The notes: generated from the letters alone by a model not told the origin. DNA of 64,000 bases from CAMPJU01 sp036675265 (GCA_036675265.1 JAKFFJ010000076.1:186001-250000); one strand, 5' to 3'; shown: positions 53,924 to 62,656, numbered from the stretch's first letter. Numbers and translations are program-made.

Positions 53924-56266
53924 TCAACGGTCCACGCCCTCGGCGTTTCCGTCGAGCGCGGGATCACGCCTGGGCGCGACCCACAGCCGCAGCACGAACC
54001 AGGCCAGCGCGAAGGCGCCGACGCTGAAGATCGTGTCGCCCGGCACCCGCATCCACACCAGCAGGTCGACGATCGGCTGCTGCATGAACTCGGCAGAGCG
54101 CGCGTAGTAGTAGCCGTGCTCGATGGCCGCCAGCAGCTGCATCGTGCCCAGCGGCAGCAGGGTGAGCACGGCCATCAGCGCCAGGCCGATGTTGAGCGCC
54201 CAGAACGAGACCTTCAGCGCGCCGGTGTTCCAGACCATCTGCCCGCGCAGCCCACGCATGCAGAACAGCACCAGCGCGATGCCGAGCATGCCGTACACGC
54301 CGAACAGCGCGGTGTGGCCGTGCAGCGGCGTCAGGTTCAGGCCCTGCATGAAGTACAGCGACAGCGGCGGGTTGATCAGGAAGCCGAACAGCCCCGCGCC
54401 GACGAGGTTCCAGAACGACACCGCCAGGAAGAACATGATCGGCCACTTGTAGCGGACCATCCAGGGCGTCGCCTTGCCGAGCTTCCAGGTGTGGTACGCC
54501 TCGAACCCGATGTACGCGAGCGGCACGACCTCGAGCGCGCTGAAGCTGGCGCCCAGGGCGACCACCGCCGTCGGCGTGCCGACGAAGTACAGGTGGTGCA
54601 GGGTGCCGAGCACGCCGCCGGCCATGAACACGATGGTCGCGAACAGCACCGCCACCGTGGCCGTGTCGGTCCGGATCAGGCCCAGCCGGGTGAAGATCAA
54701 TGCCATCACCGCGGTGGCGAAGACCTCGAAGAAGCCCTCCACCCACAGGTGCACCAGCCACCAGCGCCAGTACTCGACCTCGGAGATGTGCGTGTGCTCG
54801 CCCCACATCAGCGCCGAGGCGAAGAACAGGCCGATGCACACGGTGGACAGGAACAGCAGGCCGACGATGTGGCGCGACTCGTGCGCCTTGCCGTCCGCGC
54901 CGCGTCCCGACAGCACGGGCCAGAGCGCGCGCCCGACGAGGGTCAGCCACAGCAGCAGGCCGATGAACAGGTACCACTGCCAGAAGCGGCCCATGTCCGC
55001 GTATTCCCAGCCCTGGTGGCCGAACCAGAAGTTGTTTTCCAGGCCGAGCGTCTGCATCACCGCCAGCCACTGGCCGGCGAACGAGCCGACCACGATCACG
55101 ATCAGCGATCCGAACAGGAAGTTGGTGCCCAGGCGCTGGAACTTCGGCTCGTGGCCCGACAGCGCCGGCGCGATGTACAGCCCGGTGCCGAGCCAGGCCA
55201 CGGCGATCCACAGGACCGCCAGCTGCGTGTGCCAGGTGCGCGTGATCGAGTAGGGCAGCACTTCCGACAGCGCGAAGCCGTAGGCCTCCTGGCCCTCGAC
55301 CTGGTAGTGCGCGGTGATCGCGCCGAGCAGGATCTGGGTCAGGAACAGCGCGAGCACCAGCCAGAAGTACTTGGCGGTGGCGCGCATGGACGGGGTGATG
55401 CGCAGGGCCGCGAAAGGATCGGTCGCCGGGATCTTGTGCGACTCGTCCCGGTCATGGCTCACCGCGTGGTGCCAGCCCAGCAGCGCGATGCCCAGGATCA
55501 GGAACAGCACGCTGAAGGCCGACCACACCCACATCGACGGCGGCGGCGTGTTGCCGATCAGCGGCTCGCTCGGCCAGTTGTTGGTGTAGGTGACGCGCTT
55601 GCTCGCGACCCCGGTCTTGTCCAGGCCGATGGTCTCGCCCTCTGCGGCCGGTCGTTCGGTGCCGGCGGCCCAGGCGGTCCACCAGAAGAACGCCGTCAGC
55701 GCCCGGCGGTGTTCCGCGTCGGGGACGGTGTTGTTCTTCATCGCATAGGCTTCGCGCAACGCTGCCGTGGTCGGATCGTTGCCGAACAGGCTCTCGTAAT
55801 GCGCAGCGGTGTTCGACAGCGCCGCGACCCGGTCGCGCGAGAGCGTGATCGTCCCGGTCTGCGCGTCGTAGGTGTTGCGCCGCATTTCCGCCTGCAGGCG
55901 CCCGCGCAACGCGGCCTGGGTCTCGGCGTCGAGGTCGGCATAGGTGGCCATGCCCCCGTCCGCGCGCGCCCAGAGGTCGAGCAGGCCGGCCGCTTCGCGG
56001 TGCAGCCAGTCGGCGCTCCAGTCGGGCGCGACGTAGCCGCCGTGACCCCAGATCGACCCGAGCTGCATGCCGCCCATCGATTGCCAGACCTGGCGCCCGC
56101 GCTGGATGTCGGCCCTGGTGTAGACGACGGTGCCGTCCTCGGCGACGACCTGCTCGGGCACCGGCGGCGCCGCGCGGAAGATCTCCGTGCCCGCCCACAA
56201 CAGCACGCCGAACGACAGGACCAGCAGCGTCGCCAGGCCGATCCAGAGTTTCCGGATGTTGCTCAT
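53924..56266 (-). CDS. norB: Quinol-dependent nitric oxide reductase (qNor)
   Basis: A 780-residue, single-subunit qNor. The N-terminal fused domain (about 1-240: YTRADIQRGRQVWQSMGGMQLGSIWGHGGY) is followed by a 12-helix core. That core has the heme and Fe_B histidines in RTWHTQLAVLW, WVEGFFEVFAT, LGTLHHLYFVG and LTPLHGHTALFG. It reduces NO to N2O with quinol. The ATG at 56266 has a GGGAG site; an FNR box lies 53 bp upstream. It leads the operon norB-small-nnrS-sirB2. Confidence 0.96.
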   Translation of the reverse strand: MSNIRKLWIGLATLLVLSFGVLLWAGTEIFRAAPPVPEQVVAEDGTVVYTRADIQRGRQVWQSMGGMQLGSIWGHGGYVAPDWSADWLHREAAGLLDLWARADGGMATYADLDAETQAALRGRLQAEMRRNTYDAQTGTITLSRDRVAALSNTAAHYESLFGNDPTTAALREAYAMKNNTVPDAEHRRALTAFFWWTAWAAGTERPAAEGETIGLDKTGVASKRVTYTNNWPSEPLIGNTPPPSMWVWSAFSVLFLILGIALLGWHHAVSHDRDESHKIPATDPFAALRITPSMRATAKYFWLVLALFLTQILLGAITAHYQVEGQEAYGFALSEVLPYSITRTWHTQLAVLWIAVAWLGTGLYIAPALSGHEPKFQRLGTNFLFGSLIVIVVGSFAGQWLAVMQTLGLENNFWFGHQGWEYADMGRFWQWYLFIGLLLWLTLVGRALWPVLSGRGADGKAHESRHIVGLLFLSTVCIGLFFASALMWGEHTHISEVEYWRWWLVHLWVEGFFEVFATAVMALIFTRLGLIRTDTATVAVLFATIVFMAGGVLGTLHHLYFVGTPTAVVALGASFSALEVVPLAYIGFEAYHTWKLGKATPWMVRYKWPIMFFLAVSFWNLVGAGLFGFLINPPLSLYFMQGLNLTPLHGHTALFGVYGMLGIALVLFCMRGLRGQMVWNTGALKVSFWALNIGLALMAVLTLLPLGTMQLLAAIEHGYYYARSAEFMQQPIVDLLVWMRVPGDTIFSVGAFALAWFVLRLWVAPRRDPALDGNAEGVDR

Positions 56267-56319
56267 CAAGCTCTCCCTTCGATTGCGGAAATGGTCGGCC
56301 GCGAGGGGGGTGCCGCGCC

Positions 56320-56333
56320 TTGACGCAGGTCAA
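56320..56333 (-). promoter_or_regulatory. FNR-type box upstream of norB
   Basis: TTGACGCAGGTCAA is a perfect inner palindrome. Class II spacing (-41.5) predicts a start near 56285, leaving a 19-nt leader with a ribosome binding site. Confidence 0.8.
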
Positions 56334-56350
56334 GCGACGCCCGGAAGCGG

Positions 56351-57130
56351 CTAGTCGCGCAGGATGGGCGCGGCGAGCGCCTCGAGTGCGACGCGGTCGG
56401 CGAGCTCGATCTCGCGGCGCTCGACGTTGAGCAGCCCGTCCTGCTGGAAGCGCTTGAGCACGCGGCTCACGGTTTCCGGCGCCAGGCGCAGGTAATTGGC
56501 GATGTCGGTGCGCGGCATCGTGAGCTGGAACCGCGTGGCCGAGAAGCCGCGCGCGGCCAGGCGGCGCGACAGCCCGACCAGGAAGGCGGCCAGGCGCTGG
56601 TCGGCCGACCAGTCGCCCGCGAGCAACGCCGCGCGCCCGATGTCGCGGCTGAGCAGCCGGAACAGCTGGCGCTGCAGCCCGGGCAGGCGCGTGGCCAGGA
56701 CCGCGATCTTGGGAAACGAGAACCGGCAGAGCATCACGGTGTCCAGCGCCACCGCGTTGCAGGGGTAGTGGTCGCCATCGATCGCGTCCAGGCCGATCAC
56801 CTCCCCCGGGAGGTGGAAGCCGAGCACGTGCTCGCGGCCGTCGCGGTCGATCACGTAGGTCTTCACGGTCCCGGCGCGGACCGCGGCGATCGCCTCGAAC
56901 GCGTCGCCCTCGCGGAACAGGTGCTCGCCGGCATGGAACGGGCCGACGTGGTCGACCAGCACGTGCAGGTCCTTCAGGGCGCCCTTGTCCATCCCTTCGG
57001 CCAGGCAGGCCTGCGAGAACGCACAGGTGGAGCAGAAGGTGAAGGCATCGCCGTCGTCGGCGACGATGCGCCGGTCGACGTGGGGAAATTCGGCGGGCGC
57101 CGCGCCCTCGGCCGCGGCCCGCGTCACCAC
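56351..57130 (-). CDS. fnr: FNR-type oxygen-sensing transcription regulator
   Basis: A 259-residue Crp/Fnr regulator. C33-x2-C36-x5-C42 and C124 match the [4Fe-4S] ligands of E. coli FNR (C20, C23, C29, C122). The recognition helix has ETVSRVLKRF with the E-x-x-S-R reading TTGA. It therefore senses O2 and should bind the boxes listed here. GTG starts at 57130 and 57127 are both plausible. It lies 16 nt after hemN, so it is probably under the hemN box, giving autoregulation. Confidence 0.9.
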   Translation of the reverse strand: MVTRAAAEGAAPAEFPHVDRRIVADDGDAFTFCSTCAFSQACLAEGMDKGALKDLHVLVDHVGPFHAGEHLFREGDAFEAIAAVRAGTVKTYVIDRDGREHVLGFHLPGEVIGLDAIDGDHYPCNAVALDTVMLCRFSFPKIAVLATRLPGLQRQLFRLLSRDIGRAALLAGDWSADQRLAAFLVGLSRRLAARGFSATRFQLTMPRTDIANYLRLAPETVSRVLKRFQQDGLLNVERREIELADRVALEALAAPILRD

Positions 57131-57146
57131 GGGCGCCCGCCGGCGC

Positions 57147-58532
57147 TCAGATCGCGCGGGAGAACTGCGGGGCCGCCTGGTCGAGGTATCGGTCGAAGCA
57201 CATCGCGATGTTACGCAACAGCAGGCGTCCACGCGACGTGACCTCGATCCGGTCGCTGTCGAAGCGGACCAGCCCGTCCTCCGCCAGGGGCTGGAGCCGC
57301 TCCAGCGCGTCGGCGAAGTAGTCGTGGAAGTCGATGGCATGGCGCCGCTCGAGCGCGGCGACCGGGATTTCGCCCCGGCACATCAGCGACTGGATGAGGT
57401 CGGCGCGCAACTGGTCGTCGACGTCGAGCCACATGCCGCGGAACACCGGCAGCTTCCCCTGGTCGAGCGCCACCTGCCAGGCGGCCACGTCCCTCGGGTT
57501 CTGGCTGTAGGTGTCGCCCACGTGGCTGATGGCGCTCACGCCCAACCCGACCAGGTCGCTGTCGGCGTGGGTGGTGTAGCCCATGAAGTTGCGGTGCAGC
57601 CCGCCGCGCTTGCGCGCGATGGACAGCTCGTCGTCGGGCAGCGCGAAGTGGTCCATGCCGATGTAGTCGTAGCCGGCCGCGCCCAGCCGCTCGATGGCGA
57701 GTTGCAGCAGGCCGAGCTTGGCGGCGGGATCGGGCAGGTCGGCCTCGTCGATCTGGCGCTGCGCCTTGAACAGGTTCGGCAGGTGCGCGTAGCTGTAGAC
57801 GGCCACGCGGTCCGGACGCATGTCGCCGACGATCTCGAGGGTCCGCGTGAAGCCCGCTGCAGTCTGCTTCGGCAAACCGTAGATCAGGTCGACGTTGACC
57901 GACCGGAAGCCATTGGCGCGGCAGGCGTCGACGACCGCGCGGGTCTCCTCCACCGACTGGATGCGGTTGACGGCCTGCTGCACCGCGGGGTCGAAGTCCT
58001 GCACGCCGAAGCTGGCGCGGTTGAAGCCGATGTCCGCGAGTTGCGCGATGTCGTCGGCATCGACGAAGCGCGGGTCCAGCTCGATCGAGATGTCGCGCTG
58101 GCGGGCGCCGGAGAAGCGGAACTGGCTGCGCAGGGTGTCGACGACTTCGCGCAACTGGACGGGGGTGAGGAAGTTCGGCGTGCCACCGCCGAAGTGCAGC
58201 TGGATCACTTCCCGGTCGCGATCGAACAGTTGCGCCGTCAGGTCGATCTCCCGGTACAGGCGCGCCAGGTACCCTTCCGCGCGCGATTTGTCGCGGGTGA
58301 TGATCCGGTTGCAGCCGCAGTAGAAGCACGGGCTGGTGCAGAACGGGATATGCACGTACAGCGACAGGCGGCGCGGGATGGGGTCGCCATTGCTGGCCAG
58401 GCACGCCTCGCGCAGCTCCGCCTCGCCGAATCCGTCGTGGAACCGCGGCGCGGTGGGGTAGGAGGTGTAGCGCGGCCCCGGCCGGTCGTAGCGGCGGAGC
58501 AGGTCGGGATCGAACTGGAGGGATGCGTGCAT
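57147..58532 (-). CDS. hemN: Oxygen-independent coproporphyrinogen III oxidase
   Basis: A 461-residue radical-SAM enzyme. It has HIPFCTSPCFYCGCNR with CxxxCxxC, RYTSYPTA near the N-terminus and LHFGGGTPN. It makes heme precursors without O2. No Shine-Dalgarno sequence is visible before the ATG. The FNR box centre is 42.5 bp upstream of that ATG. It leads hemN-fnr. Confidence 0.95.
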   Translation of the reverse strand: MHASLQFDPDLLRRYDRPGPRYTSYPTAPRFHDGFGEAELREACLASNGDPIPRRLSLYVHIPFCTSPCFYCGCNRIITRDKSRAEGYLARLYREIDLTAQLFDRDREVIQLHFGGGTPNFLTPVQLREVVDTLRSQFRFSGARQRDISIELDPRFVDADDIAQLADIGFNRASFGVQDFDPAVQQAVNRIQSVEETRAVVDACRANGFRSVNVDLIYGLPKQTAAGFTRTLEIVGDMRPDRVAVYSYAHLPNLFKAQRQIDEADLPDPAAKLGLLQLAIERLGAAGYDYIGMDHFALPDDELSIARKRGGLHRNFMGYTTHADSDLVGLGVSAISHVGDTYSQNPRDVAAWQVALDQGKLPVFRGMWLDVDDQLRADLIQSLMCRGEIPVAALERRHAIDFHDYFADALERLQPLAEDGLVRFDSDRIEVTSRGRLLLRNIAMCFDRYLDQAAPQFSRAI

Positions 58533-58567
58533 GGGCAGGATGCTGCGGCCGCGCCGCGCCGCGCACC

Positions 58568-58581
58568 TTGACCCAGGTCAA
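58568..58581 (-). promoter_or_regulatory. FNR-type box upstream of hemN
   Basis: TTGACCCAGGTCAA. The stop codon of oleD (58578-58580) lies inside it. With class II spacing the transcript would begin one base before the hemN ATG. Confidence 0.78.
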
Positions 58582-59573
58582 CCCGCGTGCGATGTGGCCA
58601 GGCGGCGGAGGCCTTCGGCGATGGACACGCGCGGGACATAGCCGAAGTCGCGCCGCGCCGGGCCCATGTCGTACCAGTGGGTGGTCGCCAGCTGCTCGGC
58701 CAGGAAGCGCGTGAGTGGCGGTTCGCCCCGCAGCGGGAACCATGTCCATGCCGCTTCGCAGGCGGCGCCGATGGCATACGCGGCGGGAAACGGCAGCGAC
58801 GCCGTGACCGGCGGCGCGCCCACCGCCGCCAGCAGGCCATTCACGATCTCGCGCATCGGCCTGGGTTCGCCGTTGGAGATGAAATAGGCACGGCCCGCGC
58901 ACGCCGCGCCGGGCGCGAGGTGGTCGAAGGCGTCGAAATGCGCCTGCGCGGCATTGTCGATGTACGTGGTGTCGACCAGGTTGTTGCCGCCGCCGACCAG
59001 GCGCAGGCGGCCGGCACGCGCGCGCTCGGCGATGCGCGGCAGCAACTGCGCATCGCCCGGGCCCCAGATCAGCCGCGGGCGCAACGCGACCGTGGCGAGC
59101 GTCGCGTCGTTCGCGGCGAGCACCTGCTTCTCGGCTTCCAGCTTGGTCGCGGCATAGGGCGCCTTGAGGTGCTCGCCATAGGGCACGTCGTCGGCGGTGC
59201 CGTTGGCGACCGGATGCGTCGCGCGGTGCGTGACGCTGGGCGTGGACGTGTACACGAGGCGGCCGATGCCGTGCATGCGGCAGGCCTCGAGCACGTGCCG
59301 CGTGCCGAGCACGTTGGCGCGGTGGTAGCTGTCGAAGCTGCCCCAGGCGCCCGCCTTCGCGGCATTGTGGAACACCGCATCGAACCCGTTGCCGAACGCC
59401 GGCAGCACGGCATCCCGGTCTGCCAGGTCCCCCTGCACCTGCCGTACGCCGACCGCGTCCAGCACCGGGTAATACCCGCGATTGAAGCTGGTCACGTCGT
59501 GCCCGCGCGCGACCAGCCCACGGCACAGGGCCTGGCCCAGGAAACCGCCTCCGCCGGTCACCAGCACCTTCAT
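58578..59573 (-). CDS. oleD: OleD, NAD(P)-dependent 2-alkyl-3-ketoacid reductase
   Basis: A 331-residue extended SDR. It has TGGGGFLGQALCRGL (cofactor), VFHNAAKAG and YAATKLEAEK (Y-x-x-x-K). It reduces the beta-keto acid from OleA to the beta-hydroxy acid. It overlaps oleC by 4 bp (ATGA). Confidence 0.92.
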   Translation of the reverse strand: MKVLVTGGGGFLGQALCRGLVARGHDVTSFNRGYYPVLDAVGVRQVQGDLADRDAVLPAFGNGFDAVFHNAAKAGAWGSFDSYHRANVLGTRHVLEACRMHGIGRLVYTSTPSVTHRATHPVANGTADDVPYGEHLKAPYAATKLEAEKQVLAANDATLATVALRPRLIWGPGDAQLLPRIAERARAGRLRLVGGGNNLVDTTYIDNAAQAHFDAFDHLAPGAACAGRAYFISNGEPRPMREIVNGLLAAVGAPPVTASLPFPAAYAIGAACEAAWTWFPLRGEPPLTRFLAEQLATTHWYDMGPARRDFGYVPRVSIAEGLRRLATSHAG

Positions 59574-61213
59574 CGGACGTTCCGGGCGGCCCATCGGGCG
59601 AGGGTCTCGCGGTCGATCTTGGCGTTGTGGCGGATGTCGACGGGGAAGCGGGGATGGCGGAGGAAGGTCGCGATGCCGGCGGTATGCGGGTGGCGCGCGC
59701 CGAGGGCGCGCAGTTCGTCCTCGATGCGTGGCCAGTCGCCGCCGCGGACGCCGGCGGCGAGTTCGACGCACAGGACCGGTGCCTGCGCCCCGCGCTCGCC
59801 CACGCCCACCAGGGCGGCGCGCCTGACCTGCGGATGGGGTTCGAACACGGGTTCCACCTGTTCGGTGTACAGCGTTCCGTCGCCGGTTTCGACGCGCTGC
59901 GACTTGCGCCCGCAGAACCAGAGCCGGCCCGCTTCGTCGAACCAGCCCAGGTCGCCCATGCGGTGGACGATGCGTTCGCTCCCATCCGCCAGGCGTTCGC
60001 GGACCTTCGCCAGCCGCGTGGCAGCCTCGCGGTTGAAGTAGCGGTCGGTCGCGGTGGGCCCGGCGACGGTGATCTCGCCTACTTCGCCCCGTGGCAGCGG
60101 GCGCGCATCGGTCCAGTCGGGGATCGGGCCGTCGTCGATCGCGACGATCCGCACCTCGTTCGGCGGGACCGGCCGGCCGACGCAGGTTCCCGCGCCGGCT
60201 TCCGTGCGGGCGCGCAAAGCCACCAGTTCCGCCCCTTCGATCACCGTGACCGGCAGGCATTCGGTGGCGCCGTACGGCGTCCAGAACCGTGCACCTTCCG
60301 GCAGCAGCGCGCGCATCGCCGCGACGACGGCGGCCGGCACCGGCGCACCCGCGGACGTCACGCGCGTCACGCCGGGCAGCGCCGCGCCGTGCGCCGCCAG
60401 CACGCGCATCAGCGCCGGCGAGCCGAACAGCTGGGTCACGCCGAAGCGCGCGATGGCGTCGTGCAGCTTCCGCGGGTCCGCGTGCGCCGGCCGCGTCGGG
60501 TCCATGTCTGGCACCACCGAGGTGAGCCCGAGCGCGGGATCGAACAGCGCGAACGGCGGGAAGGTCGGCATGTCGACCCCGCCACCGTCCGGCGCGATGT
60601 CGAACGCGGCGCGCAGCATGTCCACCTGGGCGGCGAAGTGGCGGTGCCGGTACACCACGCCCTTGGGCACGCCGGTCGAGCCGGACGTGAACAGGATCGC
60701 GGCCACATCGTCCGGTGCGGTCGCCGCCAGCCGCGGACCCGCGCCTTCGCCGTCGCGCTCCACCTGCGCGAGCGTCGCGTCCGCCAGCCAGGCACGACGG
60801 CCGGTCGTGATCCGCACCCGGGCCGATTTCGCCCACCCCAGGGCGACGCGTGCGGCCTGGGCCAGCGGGATGCCGATGAAAGCTTCCGCCTGGGCCTCGT
60901 CGAGGCACTGTTTCAAGGCGCGCCTGTCGATGCCGGGGTCGACGAGCACCGGCACCGCGCCCGACTTGAGCAGCGCGAACATCAGGAGGAAGAACTCGGG
61001 CGTCGGCCGGACCATCAGCACGGTGCGCGTGCCGCGCCCCACGCCCCGGCGGGCCAGCCCGGCGGCGATTGCATCGCTGCGGCGGTCCAGCTGGGCATAG
61101 GTCAGCGACTCGCGGTACCGCCCGTCCCGGCCGGGGACGCGCATCGCGATCCTGTCCGGCTGCTGGCTGGCCAGCGCCGGCAGCGCTGCGGCGATGTTGC
61201 CGGGGCTCCCCAT
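59570..61213 (-). CDS. oleC: OleC, beta-lactone synthetase
   Basis: A 547-residue AMP-ligase superfamily enzyme. It has AILFTSGSTGVPKGVVYRH, TPYGATECLPVT, MGDLGWFDEAGRLWFCGRKSQRV and a C-terminal NAKIDRETLARW lysine region. In Xanthomonas/Stenotrophomonas it closes beta-hydroxy acids to beta-lactones (known). The ATG at 61213 is 42 bp from the divergent YkgJ gene. Confidence 0.92.
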   Translation of the reverse strand: MGSPGNIAAALPALASQQPDRIAMRVPGRDGRYRESLTYAQLDRRSDAIAAGLARRGVGRGTRTVLMVRPTPEFFLLMFALLKSGAVPVLVDPGIDRRALKQCLDEAQAEAFIGIPLAQAARVALGWAKSARVRITTGRRAWLADATLAQVERDGEGAGPRLAATAPDDVAAILFTSGSTGVPKGVVYRHRHFAAQVDMLRAAFDIAPDGGGVDMPTFPPFALFDPALGLTSVVPDMDPTRPAHADPRKLHDAIARFGVTQLFGSPALMRVLAAHGAALPGVTRVTSAGAPVPAAVVAAMRALLPEGARFWTPYGATECLPVTVIEGAELVALRARTEAGAGTCVGRPVPPNEVRIVAIDDGPIPDWTDARPLPRGEVGEITVAGPTATDRYFNREAATRLAKVRERLADGSERIVHRMGDLGWFDEAGRLWFCGRKSQRVETGDGTLYTEQVEPVFEPHPQVRRAALVGVGERGAQAPVLCVELAAGVRGGDWPRIEDELRALGARHPHTAGIATFLRHPRFPVDIRHNAKIDRETLARWAARNVR

Positions 61214-61255
61214 GCCGCTATTATCGCCGCCCGCCCCGTCCACCCCCTGGCGCAG

Positions 61256-61810
61256 ATGCTCCATCCCTGCCTGGCCTGCGGCGCCTGCTGCGCCCACTTC
61301 CGGATCAGTTTCCACTGGTCGGAGGCCGAGCCTGGCCTGGGCGGCGTCGTCCCCATCGAACTGACCGATCCGCTGCGGCGCCACGAGCGGGTGATGCGCG
61401 GCACCTCGCAGGCGGCGCCGCGCTGCGTGGCCCTGGACGCCGAGATCGGCGTGCGTTCGCGCTGCAGCATCCATGCGGTGCGGCCCGGCGCGTGCCGTGC
61501 GGTGGAGGCGTCGTGGGAATCCGGCGCGCCCAGCACGCAGTGCGACAAGGCGCGCATCGCGCACGGCCTGGCGCCGCTGACGCCTGCAAGCTGGTCAGGC
61601 CGCGTCGAGGCGATGGTCGTCCAGGAATGCGCGGATGGCCGGCACGAGGACCTCGTGCCGGTCCTCGAGCACGTAGTGCCCCGCATCCTCGAAGGCATGG
61701 ACCTCGGCATCGGGCCATGCGCCGCGGAAGGTCTCCAGGCAGTGCCCGTCGAACACGAAATCGCGCAGCCCCCAGCCGAGGAAGATGGGGCGGTCCGCGA
61801 ACTCGCCTAG
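61256..61810 (+). CDS. YkgJ-family cysteine-cluster protein overlapping oleB antisense
   Basis: A 184-residue frame. The family core is HPCLACGACCAHFRI at the N-terminus, with RCSIHAVRPGACRAVE and QCDKARIAHGL following. These conserved cysteines bind zinc or iron. The core ends near residue 110, which is also about where the frame runs antisense into oleB (61595-61810). The last 72 codons have no recognised similarity, so the extension is odd but intact. It interrupts the otherwise co-directional ole genes. Confidence 0.8.
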   Translation: MLHPCLACGACCAHFRISFHWSEAEPGLGGVVPIELTDPLRRHERVMRGTSQAAPRCVALDAEIGVRSRCSIHAVRPGACRAVEASWESGAPSTQCDKARIAHGLAPLTPASWSGRVEAMVVQECADGRHEDLVPVLEHVVPRILEGMDLGIGPCAAEGLQAVPVEHEIAQPPAEEDGAVRELA

Positions 61811-62512
61811 GCGCGCACCCGCCTCCGCGACCAGTGGCCAGGCCGGATCGCCCTCGCGCAGCGGGATGTCCTGCATGAAGCGCAGTGTCGAGATCGCGTT
61901 CGCCCACCCTGCGTAGGGGGCGACGTACGCGCGCCGCACGTCCGGCGGCAGCCGGCGCTCGGTCCCCAGCCAGGCCGCGCCGCGCGCGAACAGGTTGAAC
62001 CGGCGAATGAACCAGCCACCGATGCGCGAGTCGCGCCCCAGCGACAGTTGCCATGGCATCCGCTTGGTTGCGGGCAGCGGAAACATCGCGGTGTTGAGCA
62101 CGACCAACCGCCGCACGCGCGACGGATCCCGCAGTGCCCAGCCCATGCCGATCATCCCGCCCCAGTCGTGCACCGCCAGGGTCACGGGGCGGTCGATCCC
62201 CAGGGAATCGATCAGCGTCCCGATGTCGTCGACCCGCGACTGCAATGTGTAGTCGTAGCGCGGCGACGCGTCGGCCACATCGTCCGGCTTGTCGGACAAG
62301 CCCATGCCGACATGGTCCGGCACGATGCACCGGTACCGGTCGCACAGACCGGACACCAGGTGCCGCCAGTAGTAGCTCCACGACGGGTTGCCGTGCAGCA
62401 TCACCATGACGTGGCCGTCGCGCGGGCCTTCGTCGAGGTACGACATTTCGACGCCGGGACGCACCTCAAGGCGCCCAGGCGCGAACGAATAATCAGGAAG
62501 CGCGGTGGTCAT
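61595..62512 (-). CDS. oleB: OleB, beta-lactone decarboxylase (alpha/beta hydrolase)
   Basis: About 305 residues from the ATG at 62512. It is haloalkane-dehalogenase-like: LHGNPSWSYYWRHL, nucleophile D116 in AVHDWGGMIG (D114 in Xanthomonas OleB), and a late GHYVLEDRHE histidine. It decarboxylates beta-lactones to cis-olefins. An in-frame ATG at 62620 would add 36 residues, but those look like a different gene's remains. The start at 62512 matches the known length. Confidence 0.9.
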   Translation of the reverse strand: MTTALPDYSFAPGRLEVRPGVEMSYLDEGPRDGHVMVMLHGNPSWSYYWRHLVSGLCDRYRCIVPDHVGMGLSDKPDDVADASPRYDYTLQSRVDDIGTLIDSLGIDRPVTLAVHDWGGMIGMGWALRDPSRVRRLVVLNTAMFPLPATKRMPWQLSLGRDSRIGGWFIRRFNLFARGAAWLGTERRLPPDVRRAYVAPYAGWANAISTLRFMQDIPLREGDPAWPLVAEAGARLGEFADRPIFLGWGLRDFVFDGHCLETFRGAWPDAEVHAFEDAGHYVLEDRHEVLVPAIRAFLDDHRLDAA

Positions 62513-62656
62513 GTCGCTTTCGAACTGATGGTGGACGAGCGCCATCTTCACCAGTGGGTCGGCGGCGAACGGCGGTTCGTCGTGCATGAAACGTTCGAGG
62601 TCGCCCACCAGGCGAGCCATCAGCCCGCTTCCTGGGCATGTGTCGGCGGTCGGATT
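62513..62656 (-). pseudogene. Probable remnant of a Fic-family gene between oleA and oleB
   Basis: The 36 codons in frame before oleB read MARLVGDLERFMHDEPPFAA and then DPLVKMALVHHQFESD. This matches the Fic-family stretch just before the HPFxDGNGR motif (a G/N-D-L-E-R-F-...-D-P-L-V-K-M-A-...-H-x-Q-F-E-S pattern), which itself is missing. An adjacent frame (VIRPPTHAQEAG) could be the preceding Fic segment after a frameshift. There is no active-site motif. Recognition is from memory of the family and is not a search. Confidence 0.5.

Noticed and set aside
59627..61255. Long plus-strand extension upstream of the YkgJ gene
   Set aside because: The frame is open only because it is antisense to oleC. 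The YkgJ core begins at the ATG at 61256.
62512..62620. OleB starting at the upstream ATG 62620
   Set aside because: It would add 36 residues unlike OleB. The start at 62512 places the nucleophile at D116, close to D114 of Xanthomonas OleB.
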